Shown piece after piece: positions 38,468 through 46,786 of a stretch of 64,000 bases of DNA. The stretch is from Bog-473 sp963788585 (GTDB taxonomy: Bacteria > Actinomycetota > Acidimicrobiia > Acidimicrobiales > RAAP-2): positions 1-64,000 of the forward strand of contig CAWBHA010000003.1 of assembly GCA_963788585.1 (NCBI GenBank). The letters are read 5' to 3'. Position 1 is the stretch's first letter; each line of letters opens with the position of its first letter. A model generated the notes under the pieces. The model did not search any database. It saw nothing but the letters and a program-made list of their open reading frames with translations, and was not told the origin of the DNA. The translations under genes were made by a program, and so were the position numbers.

Positions 38468-39202
38468 TCAGTGCTGGTCCCGACTCATGCCCATGCCGAG
38501 ATACATGATGGTGAGCAGGCCGAAGATGAAGGCCTGGATGGCGCCGATGAAGAGCTCGTCGAACGGCTTCCAGACGAGCAACCCGATCCACGACAGGTAC
38601 GGCGGGATCAGGGTCACGATCACGGCCACCATCAGCACGCCCGAGAAGATGTTGCCGAAGAGCCGGAAGGTCAACGTGATCGGCTTGGTGATCTCCTCGA
38701 TGATGTTGATCGGCGTGAGCGCCGCGTAGGGCTGCGCGTAGTGCTTGAAGTACCCGCCGAGGCCGCGTGCCTTGATGGAGTTGTAGTGCACCAGGAAGAA
38801 CACGGTGAGCGCCATCGCCAGCGGCAGGTTGACGTCGCCCGTCGGCGGGGCCAGGTAACCGGGGTCCCCGCTCGGGATGAAGGCCAGCCAGTTGCAGATC
38901 AGGATGAAGAAGAAGATGGTGACGCCCAGACCGACGAACGGGAGGCCCTCGGGACCGATGGCCGACTCCGCCAGGTCGGTGACCTGCTCGACCATCGTTT
39001 CCCAGAAGAGCTGGAGCTTCCCCGGGACGCCCGAGGTGACCTTGGCCCGCATGCGCAGTCCGAAGGCCATGACGATGGCAGCGGCGATCAACGTGGTCCA
39101 GACGACGTCGAGGTCGATGGTGAGGCCCGCCACGTGCACCACGCCGTGGTGGTCGCCGATCGTGATGTTGCCACTGGCCAGCACGAAGGTCTTTCCGCTC
39201 AT
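38468..39202 (-). CDS. atpB: ATP synthase a subunit
   Basis: 244 residues with five or six membrane segments. The half-channel arginine helix is ITKPITLTFRLFGNIFSGVL (R in LTFRLFGN), followed by PPYLSWIGLLVWKPFDELFI and GAIQAFIFGLLTIMYLGMGM. It has the typical N-terminal external segment (GDHHGVVHVAGLTIDLDVVW). The start overlaps the stop of the upstream AtpI-like gene by 4 nt (ATGA). Confidence 0.97.
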   Translation of the reverse strand: MSGKTFVLASGNITIGDHHGVVHVAGLTIDLDVVWTTLIAAAIVMAFGLRMRAKVTSGVPGKLQLFWETMVEQVTDLAESAIGPEGLPFVGLGVTIFFFILICNWLAFIPSGDPGYLAPPTGDVNLPLAMALTVFFLVHYNSIKARGLGGYFKHYAQPYAALTPINIIEEITKPITLTFRLFGNIFSGVLMVAVIVTLIPPYLSWIGLLVWKPFDELFIGAIQAFIFGLLTIMYLGMGMSRDQH

Positions 39203-39618
39203 TGGATCCCCTGCGAGATGATGACGCGACCCACGTTGACGACGAAGAGCAACTGGAAGATGACGAGCCCCGCCACCGCTCCGATGCCGAGGGGGCCGTC
39301 GACGAGCAGCAGCCCGACGCAGATCAGGGTGATGATGCCGAGGCGCGTCACGCTCTTGGTGCCCATGGCCCGCCGGAGCACCTTGTTGTTGACCTCGCCG
39401 TCGGTGTGCAGTTTGGCCACTCCCGCATCGAGGAAGCGGAGGTTCAGCACCGCCATGGCCAGGCCGAGCGCCAGGCCGAGTGCGGCCCAGGGTGCCGAGA
39501 GCAACAGGGCGATCACGACGGCGGCGGCCCCGACGATGATGGCGGAGACGATGGTGCGCCGCAGGACCTTGGCCAGTGCGTTGCCCCCGAGGTCCGAGAG
39601 CCCGTCGAGCATGTTCAT
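39199..39618 (-). CDS. AtpI-like ATP synthase accessory membrane protein
   Basis: 139 residues with four membrane segments arranged as in the ATP synthase I/UncI family (RRTIVSAIIVGAAAVVIALL, WAALGLALGLAMAVLNLRFL, SVTRLGIITLICVGLLLVDG, AVAGLVIFQLLFVVNVGRVI). In other bacteria AtpI helps assemble the c-ring. Position immediately before atpB and a 4-nt overlap support the assignment; sequence conservation in this family is weak. Confidence 0.8.
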   Translation of the reverse strand: MNMLDGLSDLGGNALAKVLRRTIVSAIIVGAAAVVIALLLSAPWAALGLALGLAMAVLNLRFLDAGVAKLHTDGEVNNKVLRRAMGTKSVTRLGIITLICVGLLLVDGPLGIGAVAGLVIFQLLFVVNVGRVIISQGIQ

Positions 39619-39673
39619 GCGGCGCTCGCCCCTGAGATGCCCGCCACGGTGACGCCCGCCGCCGGGACCCCCG

Positions 39674-39907
39674 CTACAGGTAGGTGCGGATCTGCTTGAC
39701 GATGCTCAGCGCCGCCGTCGCCAGGCCCAGCGCCAACCCGACCAGCAGGAAGGCCGGTGCCGAATGCAGCAGGTCGTCGATCCAGATGCCCAGCCCGAGG
39801 CCGATCCCGACGCACACCGCGGCCGAGAGTCCCATGGAGAGAAAGGCCATGGCACCGGGAAGCGGCTTCTGCCCGTCTGGCTGGGGGGTTTCCTCCGGGT
39901 CGTTCAC
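39674..39907 (-). CDS. AtpZ/AtpI-type small membrane protein
   Basis: 77 residues from GTG 39907. Two membrane helices, FLSMGLSAAVCVGIGLGLGI and FLLVGLALGLATAALSIVKQ, flank the WIDDLLHSAP loop, the pattern of AtpZ (F1Fo-associated putative Mg/Ca transporter). It is first in the atp operon and followed after 55 bases by the AtpI-like gene. The N-terminus is polar (DPEETPQPDGQKP). Confidence 0.8.
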   Translation of the reverse strand: MNDPEETPQPDGQKPLPGAMAFLSMGLSAAVCVGIGLGLGIWIDDLLHSAPAFLLVGLALGLATAALSIVKQIRTYL

Positions 39908-40088
39908 CCGGACGGGCGCGCACGACGACGCTCACGAGACCACGCATGCGACTGCTCTCCCCTTAGACGGGGCGTGGCGCGCCGGAGTCCGTCGTCCCCA
40001 GGGCCGCGACGGCGGCGTCGGACGAGGCGAGGTGGACGGGGTACACAGGCCTCATCATCGCATCCCGGCCCTTTTCTCGTCCAAACGG

Positions 40089-41285
40089 TCATGAGGGGAA
40101 CCGGACCACCTCGCTGACCGGTTCGGGGACCTGGGAAACAGCCGGAATGCCCTGGTCGCGCCGCTCGTCCTCGTCCTCTCCGTTCCCCCGCCGCAGCCCG
40201 GGGTGGAAGAAGGTGTAGAGCCCCACGCCGAGCGCGGCGGCGCCGATCGGGATGAAGGCGTTCACCTGGTGCACGAAGAGAGGGAAGAGCAGGAAGCTCG
40301 ACAGGACGGCTGTCCAGGCCCACAGGATGACGACGCTGCGGCGCGGGCCGTGGCCGAGGCGCAGCAGACGGTGGTGGATGTGCTCCTTGTCGGGGGTGTC
40401 GAAGCCCGTGCCCCGCGCCGTGCGCCGGACGAACGCGAAGGCCATGTCCACCAGCGGCACCCCGAGGATCAGGATGGGGATGAAGAGGGGGGCGAAGAAG
40501 AAGTAGGTCACGCCGGAGATGGGCACGGCGGTCGGGACGCGGCCGCCGATCACCATCGTCGACGCCGCCATCAGGAGTCCGAGGAAGTGCGCGCCGGCAT
40601 CGCCCATGAAGATGCGCGCGGGATTGAAGTTGAAGGGGAGGAAACCGAGGCAGATGCCGCAGGCGACGACCGCGACGAGCGGCCCGATGTTGTCGCTCGG
40701 CAGGAGGCCGAGGCCGGTGAGGCGGATCCCGTAGAGCGCCAGCGCGGCGCCGCCTATGGCGACCACGCCGGCGGCCAGGCCGTCGAGGCCGTCGATGAGG
40801 TTCACGGCGTTGGTCAGGGCGATGACCCACACGGCGGTGATGAGCGGGATGATGCCCGGCGTCAGCACGAAGAAGCCGGCGAGCGGGATCTTCAGCTCGT
40901 ACATGGTCACGCCACTGAAGTAGAGGATGCTGGCCGCCAGCACCTGGCCCGCCACCTTGGCGGGAGCCGACATGTCGCGCACGTCGTCGATCAGCCCGAC
41001 GCCGAACATCGCCGTCGCCGCCAGCACCACCCCCAACATCTCCGGCGACCCCTGGAAGAGCGGCCGCAGCGCGGGCACGGCCGCCGCCGCCAGCACCGCG
41101 ACGAAGAACCCTAGGAGCATCGCCGCCCCACCCCCATAGGCGGTGGGCCTGTCGTGGACCGAGCGGGCGCTGGGGTAGGCCACGTACCCCACGCGCAGGG
41201 AGATCCGCTTGGCCGGGATGGTCAGTGCCGCGGTGGCGACGGCGGCGATCGCCAGGATCAGGCCGTACCAGCCGATGTCGGGCAT
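40089..41285 (-). CDS. wecA: Undecaprenyl-phosphate N-acetylglucosaminyl 1-phosphate transferase (WecA/TagO family)
   Basis: 398 residues, about eleven membrane helices. Active-site motifs of the MraY/WecA superfamily: GLIDDVRDMSAPAKVAGQ (DD), VIALTNAVNLIDGLDGLAAG, FNFNPARIFMGDAGAHFLG, and PDKEHIHHRLLRLGHGP near the C-terminus. It loads GlcNAc-1-phosphate (or a related sugar) onto the lipid carrier to start wall-polymer or arabinogalactan linkage-unit synthesis. A polar tail of about 35 residues follows. Its position upstream of the atp operon is the conserved actinobacterial position of rfe/wecA. glyA lies three bases upstream. Confidence 0.95.
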   Translation of the reverse strand: MPDIGWYGLILAIAAVATAALTIPAKRISLRVGYVAYPSARSVHDRPTAYGGGAAMLLGFFVAVLAAAAVPALRPLFQGSPEMLGVVLAATAMFGVGLIDDVRDMSAPAKVAGQVLAASILYFSGVTMYELKIPLAGFFVLTPGIIPLITAVWVIALTNAVNLIDGLDGLAAGVVAIGGAALALYGIRLTGLGLLPSDNIGPLVAVVACGICLGFLPFNFNPARIFMGDAGAHFLGLLMAASTMVIGGRVPTAVPISGVTYFFFAPLFIPILILGVPLVDMAFAFVRRTARGTGFDTPDKEHIHHRLLRLGHGPRRSVVILWAWTAVLSSFLLFPLFVHQVNAFIPIGAAALGVGLYTFFHPGLRRGNGEDEDERRDQGIPAVSQVPEPVSEVVRFPS

Positions 41286-41288
41286 GCC

Positions 41289-42572
41289 CTATCCCACGAG
41301 GTCGGGATACGGGGGGAAGGCGGCGCACAGCGTGGCGACCTCGGCGCGGACGGCCGCGATCTCGCCCTCGTCGTCCCGGGTCTGGAGCGTGCGGACGATC
41401 AGGTCGGCCACGCGCCGCATCTCTGCCGGCCCCATCCCCGCCGTCGTCTCGGCCGCCGCCCCCAGCCGGAGCCCCGAGGTGAGGAAGGGCGAGCGCGGGT
41501 CGTCGGGGATGGTGTTGCGATTGCACGTGATGCCGGCCTGGTCCAGGACCTCCTGGGCCTCCTTGCCGGTCAGCTCGGCGTCGAAGGGACGCAGGTCGAC
41601 GAGGAGCATGTGGTTGTCCGTGCCGCCCGAGACGAGGCGGAAGCCGCGGCCAGCCAGCGCGTCCGCCAACACGCCGGCGTTGGCGACGACCTGCGCGGCG
41701 TACCGCCGGAACTCGGGGCGTGCGGCCTCCGCGAAGGCGATCGCCTTGGCGGCGATGACGTGTTCGAGCGGACCGCCCTGGAGCCCGGGGAAGACCGCGC
41801 TGTCGATCTTCTTCGCCAGGTCGGCCCCGCACAGGATGGCCCCCCCGCGGGGGCCGCGCAGCGTCTTGTGCGTCGTGAGCGTGACGACGTCGGCGACGCC
41901 GACCGGGCTCGGGTGCACGCCGCCGGCGATCAGGCCGGCCGGGTGCGCGGCGTCGAACATGAAGCGTGCGCCGACCGAGTCGGCGATCTCCCGGAACGGC
42001 TGCGGGTCGATGATCCGGGCGTAGGCGGTCGAGCCGGCCACGATCAGCGCCGGCTTCTCCGTCTTGGCCAGGTGCGCGACCTGGTCGAAGTCGATCACCT
42101 CTCCGGGGATGGCCTCGTCCTGCGATGCCGGCGTGACCCCGTAGGACACGAAGCGCCACCATTTCGACACGATGGATGCCGGGGACCCGTGGCTCAGGTG
42201 CCCGCCGTGGTCGAGCCGCATGGCCAGGATGGTCGCCCCCGGCTCGACCAGCGCCTGATAGGCGGCCAGGTTGGCGCTGGCCCCGGCGTGTGGCTGCACG
42301 TTTGCGTGCTCCGCTCCGAAGAGCGCCGTGGCGCGCCCGCGCGCCAGGTCCTCGACCTCGTCGATGATCTGGTTGCCCCCGTAGTAGCGACGACCCGGAT
42401 ACCCCTCGGAGTACTTGTTGGTCAGCACCGAGCCCGAGGCGGCGAGCACGGCTGGCGAGGTGAAGTTCTCCGAGGCGATCAGTTGCACCGTCGTCTGCTG
42501 GCGGTTGAGCTCCTGCCCGATGAGGTCCTTGACCTCGGGGTCGGCGGCCAGCGCGGTCTCGTAGCTGCTCAT
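41289..42572 (-). CDS. glyA: Serine hydroxymethyltransferase
   Basis: 427 residues from ATG 42572 with GAAGGGAA just upstream. PLP enzyme: IASENFTSPAVLAASGSVLT, KYSEGYPGRRYYGGNQIIDE, FDAAHPAGLIAGGVHPSPVG, and the Schiff-base lysine in TLTTHKTLRGPRGGAILCGA. It moves a one-carbon unit from serine to tetrahydrofolate, giving glycine. A nine-base tandem repeat lies in its leader. Insertion of glyA between the tsaC block and wecA differs from the mycobacterial order. Confidence 0.97.
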   Translation of the reverse strand: MSSYETALAADPEVKDLIGQELNRQQTTVQLIASENFTSPAVLAASGSVLTNKYSEGYPGRRYYGGNQIIDEVEDLARGRATALFGAEHANVQPHAGASANLAAYQALVEPGATILAMRLDHGGHLSHGSPASIVSKWWRFVSYGVTPASQDEAIPGEVIDFDQVAHLAKTEKPALIVAGSTAYARIIDPQPFREIADSVGARFMFDAAHPAGLIAGGVHPSPVGVADVVTLTTHKTLRGPRGGAILCGADLAKKIDSAVFPGLQGGPLEHVIAAKAIAFAEAARPEFRRYAAQVVANAGVLADALAGRGFRLVSGGTDNHMLLVDLRPFDAELTGKEAQEVLDQAGITCNRNTIPDDPRSPFLTSGLRLGAAAETTAGMGPAEMRRVADLIVRTLQTRDDEGEIAAVRAEVATLCAAFPPYPDLVG

Positions 42573-42611
42573 GGGTTCCCTTCGGGCGTGGTCTGGTCGA
42601 CGGGGTCGCGG

Positions 42612-42683
42612 CCCACACGGCCCACACGGCCCACACGGCCCACACGGCCCACACGGCCCACACGGCCCACACGGCCCACACGC
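42612..42683. repeat. Seven-copy 9-nt tandem repeat in the glyA leader
   Basis: cccacacgg is repeated seven times without error from 42612 to 42674, with an eighth copy ending c instead of g. It sits 40 bases upstream of the glyA start and 76 bases upstream of the divergent TLP1 gene. On the glyA strand it reads CCGTGTGGG. Nothing codes across it. Confidence 0.95.
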
Positions 42684-42758
42684 ACCACACGCATGGGCAT
42701 CGAGTGTACCGGCGGTCCGGGGAGGTCCTGGGGCGTGGGCCGGTACGCTGCTGCGGCC

Positions 42759-44333
42759 ATGAGCCTCGACCCGCGCACGCCCGTGGTGGTCGGTGTCGGC
42801 CAGGTCACCACGCCCCCGGGCGCAGCGCTCGAGCCCGCCGAGCGGCCCGAGCCGCTGGAGCTCATGGTGACGGCGCTCCGGGCCGCCGCAGAGGATTGCG
42901 ACGGCGTCGCACCCGGGGCCGCCGCACCCTCGGGCCACGCGCTCCTCCGGAGGGCGGACAGCATCCGCGTGGTGTTCCCCCTCGGGTGGCGTTCCGCCAA
43001 CCCGGCTCTGCAGGTCGCCGGACGCCTGGGCTTCGCACCGGGCCGGGAGCCCGCGCAGCTCATGCTCTCTTCCATCGGCGGCAACACCCCCCAGGCGCTC
43101 ATGCATGACGCCTGCCGGGCCATCGGCCGCGGCGAGCTCGACGTCGTGATCGTGACGGGCGCGGAGGCCATGTACACCCGCGCGCTGGCGCGCCGCCAGC
43201 CCGGCGGGGCCCCGCTCGCCTGGGGCGACCCGCCGGCGGAGACGACACCGGCGCCGGTCGTCTTCGGCGTCGACAAGCCCGGCGCGTCCGACCTCGAGAT
43301 GCAGCGCGGCGTCCTGCTGCCCGTGCACGCGTATCCGTTGTTCGAGAACGCCCTCCGCGCCGCCCGCGGCTGGACGCTGGCCGAGCACGCGGCGCGCCTC
43401 GGCGCGCTGTGGTCCCGTTTCAGCCAGGTCGCCGCGGGCAACCCCTACGCGTGGATCAGGACGCCGCGGACGCCGGACGAGATCGTCACCCCGAGCGCCG
43501 ACAACCGCATGGTCTCCTTTCCCTACACGAAGCTGTGCACCGCCAACATGCAGGTGGACCAGGGCGCCGGCTACATCGTGTGCGCCGCCGAGGCCGCCCG
43601 GGCCGCCGGGGTGCCCGAGGACCGCTGGGTCTTCCCGTTGGCCGGTGCCGACGGGAACGACCACTGGTACATCTCGAACCGGCCGGAGCTGGACCGCTCC
43701 CCCGCCATCCGCCTGGCCGGCGCGGCCGCGCTCGAGCTGGCGGGCCTGGGCATCGACGACGTGGCCTTCGTGGACCTGTACTCGTGCTTCCCCGTGGTCG
43801 TGCAGATGGCGGCGCGCGAGCTCGGCCTGCCCGTCGACGACCCCGACCGGCCCCTGACGCTGACCGGCGGCCTCACCTTCGGCGGTGGGCCGGGGAACAA
43901 CTACACGTCCCACGGGATCGCCCAGGCCGTGGGCGCGCTGCGGTCGGCGCCGGGTGCGGCGGCGCTCGTGACGGGACTCGGCTGGTACGCGACCAAGCAC
44001 TCCGTCGGCGTCTATGCGTCACGCCCACCGGAGCACGGGGGGAGCCGGCCCTTCGCCTGGCGCGACGTCCAGCCCGAGGTCGACGCGCTGCCGGAGGTCG
44101 ACGTCGACCCCGAGGCCACCGGCCCGGTGACGGTGGAGACCTACACGGTGACCTTCGACCGCGACGGCGCGCCCGAGCGCGGCATCCTGGCCTGCCGGAC
44201 CACCTCCGGCGCGCGCGCCTGGGCCAACTCCGCCGATCCCGACACGCTCGCGCTGTTGTGCCGGGAGGAGGGGATCGGCCGCACCGGCGTCCTCGCCCTC
44301 GACGGCACGCTCACGTTGCACGCCGCCGGCTAG
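42759..44333 (+). CDS. Thiolase-like protein (TLP1 type) with additional C-terminal domain
   Basis: 524 residues. It has thiolase-fold landmarks (TPVVVGVGQVTTPPGAA, GGNTPQALMHDACRAIGRGE, VIVTGAEAMYTRALARRQPG, VDLYSCFPVVVQMAARELGL, GLTFGGGPGNNYTSHGIAQA) and a C-terminal ~110-residue domain (VETYTVTFDRDGAPERGILA) typical of thiolase-like protein type 1. The usual CxSG nucleophile is replaced by IGGNTP, so biosynthetic or degradative thiolase activity is doubtful. The M. smegmatis TLP1 homologue lacks thiolase activity. It is in a plus-strand block with a MarR regulator and amidohydrolase. Confidence 0.85.
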   Translation: MSLDPRTPVVVGVGQVTTPPGAALEPAERPEPLELMVTALRAAAEDCDGVAPGAAAPSGHALLRRADSIRVVFPLGWRSANPALQVAGRLGFAPGREPAQLMLSSIGGNTPQALMHDACRAIGRGELDVVIVTGAEAMYTRALARRQPGGAPLAWGDPPAETTPAPVVFGVDKPGASDLEMQRGVLLPVHAYPLFENALRAARGWTLAEHAARLGALWSRFSQVAAGNPYAWIRTPRTPDEIVTPSADNRMVSFPYTKLCTANMQVDQGAGYIVCAAEAARAAGVPEDRWVFPLAGADGNDHWYISNRPELDRSPAIRLAGAAALELAGLGIDDVAFVDLYSCFPVVVQMAARELGLPVDDPDRPLTLTGGLTFGGGPGNNYTSHGIAQAVGALRSAPGAAALVTGLGWYATKHSVGVYASRPPEHGGSRPFAWRDVQPEVDALPEVDVDPEATGPVTVETYTVTFDRDGAPERGILACRTTSGARAWANSADPDTLALLCREEGIGRTGVLALDGTLTLHAAG

Positions 44334-44420
44334 CTGGCATCACCAGCCCCCGGCTCGAGTCCTTCGGGTCCGTCCGCGCCGATCGCGGCTCGGGGCCGGC
44401 GGCCAACCTAGGGTGCGCCC

Positions 44421-44876
44421 ATGGCCGCTGCGACGAACGACGGCGTACCCGGGGTCCGGCTGGTCGTCTCGCTCTACCGGGAGTTCGAACAGGTGGCCCG
44501 CCGCGGCGACCTCAGCATGGCGCAGTACCGGACGCTCCTCTATCTGCTCGGTGGTTCGCGGCGGGCCGGCGAGCTGGCGGCCGCCAACGCGGTGACCAAG
44601 CCCACCGTGTCGGCCATGATCAACGGCCTCCGCCATCAGGGGTGGGTCGTCGACGCCGTGGACGAGACCGGGGACGGCCGGGTGACCCGGGTGGCGCTCA
44701 CGCCTGCGGGCCGGCAACGCGTGGCGGCCTTCGAGGCGCAACTCGTGGCGCGGATGGAGGAGCTCGTTCCGGGCGTCGACCGGGCGGCGATGCGCGCCTT
44801 CCTGCGCGAGCTCTACGACGCCCACGCCGACACCCGCGAGGAACGGCTCGGCAACGTGTTCGGCCCCGGCGCGTGA
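44421..44876 (+). CDS. MarR family transcriptional regulator
   Basis: 151 residues. Winged helix: LSMAQYRTLLYLLGGSRRAG, ELAAANAVTKPTVSAMINGL, RHQGWVVDAVDETGDGRVTR, VALTPAGRQRVAAFEAQLVA, with helical dimerisation ends. A perfect 10-bp palindrome follows the gene at 44918-44939, upstream of the amidohydrolase it probably controls. Ligand unknown; MarR proteins of this kind commonly sense phenolic or catabolic substrates. Confidence 0.93.
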   Translation: MAAATNDGVPGVRLVVSLYREFEQVARRGDLSMAQYRTLLYLLGGSRRAGELAAANAVTKPTVSAMINGLRHQGWVVDAVDETGDGRVTRVALTPAGRQRVAAFEAQLVARMEELVPGVDRAAMRAFLRELYDAHADTREERLGNVFGPGA

Positions 44877-44917
44877 CCGCCCCTGGCGACGACTTGCCAC
44901 GGGCACGGGGATGCCAT

Positions 44918-44939
44918 ATAGTTAGATTGATCTAACTAT
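44918..44939. promoter_or_regulatory. MarR-type operator upstream of the amidohydrolase
   Basis: atagttagat (44918-44927) and atctaactat (44930-44939) are exact reverse complements around tg. It is the only AT-rich segment in the gap between marR and the amidohydrolase gene. MarR dimers bind short palindromes of this size. TTAGAT/TAACTAT could also serve as -35/-10 elements, so repressor binding would block transcription. Confidence 0.85.
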
Positions 44940-44999
44940 CTCGGTGGCAGCGTCGGGCGGGCGGGGCTCCGCCGGGAAACGCGGAAAACGAGGACAGCC

Positions 45000-46745
45000 A
45001 TGGGATCGAGCGCAGGCAGGACACACGACCTGGTCGTCCGCGGCGGCCACGTGGCCGACGGCCGGGGCGGCGAGCCGGTGGCGGCCGACGTCGCCGTCGA
45101 CGGCGCCGCCATCACTGCGGTCGGGGCGATCCGGGGACGGGGGCGCACCGAGATCGACGCGACCGACCAGCTGGTCACACCCGGCTTCGTCGACATCCAC
45201 ACGCACTACGACGGCCAGGCCACGTGGGACGCCCGGCTGACGCCGTCGAGCTGGCACGGCGTGACCACCGCGGTGATGGGCAACTGCGGCGTCGGCTTCG
45301 CCCCGGTGCGGCCCGACGCCCACGACCGCCTGATCTCCTTGATGGAGGGCGTCGAGGACATCCCCGGCGCCGTGCTCGACGAGGGCATCGACTGGTCGTG
45401 GGAGAGCTTCGGCGAGTACCTCGACGCGGTCGAGCGACGGCCGCACGACATCGACGTGTGCGCGCAACTCCCCCACGGCGCCCTGCGCCTCTACGTCATG
45501 GGTGAGCGGGCCGCCCGCCTGGAGGATGCGACGGAGGACGACGCGGCAGCAATGCGCAGCCTGGCGACGGAGGCCATGGAGGCCGGCGCCGTCGGCTTCT
45601 CGACGTCGCGCACGTTGAACCACCGCACGGCGAGCGGTGACCCCACCCCGTCGCTGCGGGCCCGGGCCGACGAGCTCGAGGCGATTGCGCTCGGCGTGGC
45701 CGACGCCGGGCACGGCGTGGTGGAGCTGATCTCGGACTTCTGGCCCGACACCGACGGCGAGTTCGCGCTCGTCCGCGGCATGGTCGCCCGCTCGGGCGTC
45801 CCGCTCTCGTTGTCGCTGTCACAGAGCCACCGCCAGCCCGAGGCGTGGCGGGACCTGCTGGCACGGATCGAGGCGGCCGTGGCCGACGGCCTGCCCGTCC
45901 GGGCGCAGGTGGCGCCGCGCGGGGTGGGACTGCTGGTCGGGCTCCAGTCCTCGTACCACCCGTTCCTCCGCTTCCCCGCCTTCGGCGAGATTGCCGGGCA
46001 CCCGCTGGACGAGCAGGCGCGTGCGCTGCGCGACCCGACGTTCCGGGCGCGCCTCCTGGCGGAGCTGCCCGGGGACGACGCCGAGGGGGGCCGGCGCAGC
46101 GGCCGGCGCCGCCTCATCGACTACGGGCGGCTGTTCCCGCTGGGCGACGTCCCCGACTACGAGCCCGCACCGGAGCAGAGCGTGGAGCGCCTGGCCCGGG
46201 CGCGGGGCGTCGACCCGGCGGCGCTGACGCTCGACCTGCTGGCGGCGGACGACGGGCGCGCCTTCCTCTACACCCCGTTCTCCAACTACGCGGACGGGAA
46301 CCTCGATGCCTGCGGGGAGATGCTGCGCCACCCCGACACCGTCTTCGGGCTCGGCGACGGCGGCGCCCACGTGGGCCTCATCGCCGACGCCAGCTTCCCC
46401 ACCTGGTTCTTGTCACACTGGGCGCGCGACCGCGCCCGTGACCGCATGCCGGTGGGCCAGGTGGTGGAGCAGCTGACGAGCTCGACTGCCCGGGCCGTGG
46501 GCCTGACCGACCGCGGCGTGGTGGCCGAGGGCATGCGGGCGGATCTCAACGTGATCGACTTCGACCACGTCGCGTGCGAGGCGCCCCGGATGGCCTACGA
46601 CCTGCCGGCAGGTGGCAAGCGCCTCGTCCAGGGGGCCCGGGGCTACCGGGCCACGGTGGTGGCGGGCGAGATCACGTACCGGGACGGCGAGGCGACCGGC
46701 GCTCTGCCGGGCCGGCTGGTGCGGGGTCGCCGCACCGGCGGGTGA
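45000..46745 (+). CDS. N-acyl-D-amino-acid deacylase / D-aminoacylase family amidohydrolase
   Basis: 581 residues, amidohydrolase superfamily. Metal motif FVDIHTHYDGQATWDARLTP. Further landmarks: VTTAVMGNCGVGFAPVRPDA, GAVGFSTSRTLNHRTASGDP, LYTPFSNYADGNLDACGEML, VFGLGDGGAHVGLIADASFP (the conserved Asp), and LTSSTARAVGLTDRGVVAEG. Enzymes in this branch hydrolyse N-acyl-D-amino acids or similar amides using zinc. It is likely under the MarR operator at 44918. The TauD/TfdA gene follows 41 bases after the stop, so the two are probably co-transcribed. Confidence 0.9.
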   Translation: MGSSAGRTHDLVVRGGHVADGRGGEPVAADVAVDGAAITAVGAIRGRGRTEIDATDQLVTPGFVDIHTHYDGQATWDARLTPSSWHGVTTAVMGNCGVGFAPVRPDAHDRLISLMEGVEDIPGAVLDEGIDWSWESFGEYLDAVERRPHDIDVCAQLPHGALRLYVMGERAARLEDATEDDAAAMRSLATEAMEAGAVGFSTSRTLNHRTASGDPTPSLRARADELEAIALGVADAGHGVVELISDFWPDTDGEFALVRGMVARSGVPLSLSLSQSHRQPEAWRDLLARIEAAVADGLPVRAQVAPRGVGLLVGLQSSYHPFLRFPAFGEIAGHPLDEQARALRDPTFRARLLAELPGDDAEGGRRSGRRRLIDYGRLFPLGDVPDYEPAPEQSVERLARARGVDPAALTLDLLAADDGRAFLYTPFSNYADGNLDACGEMLRHPDTVFGLGDGGAHVGLIADASFPTWFLSHWARDRARDRMPVGQVVEQLTSSTARAVGLTDRGVVAEGMRADLNVIDFDHVACEAPRMAYDLPAGGKRLVQGARGYRATVVAGEITYRDGEATGALPGRLVRGRRTGG

Positions 46746-46786
46746 GCCGCACCGGCGCGGGCGGCGCCACGACGAAAGGAGCAGGC

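Noticed and set aside
42612..42683. Possible CRISPR array
   Set aside because: The repeat is 9 bases with no spacers, so it is a simple tandem repeat.
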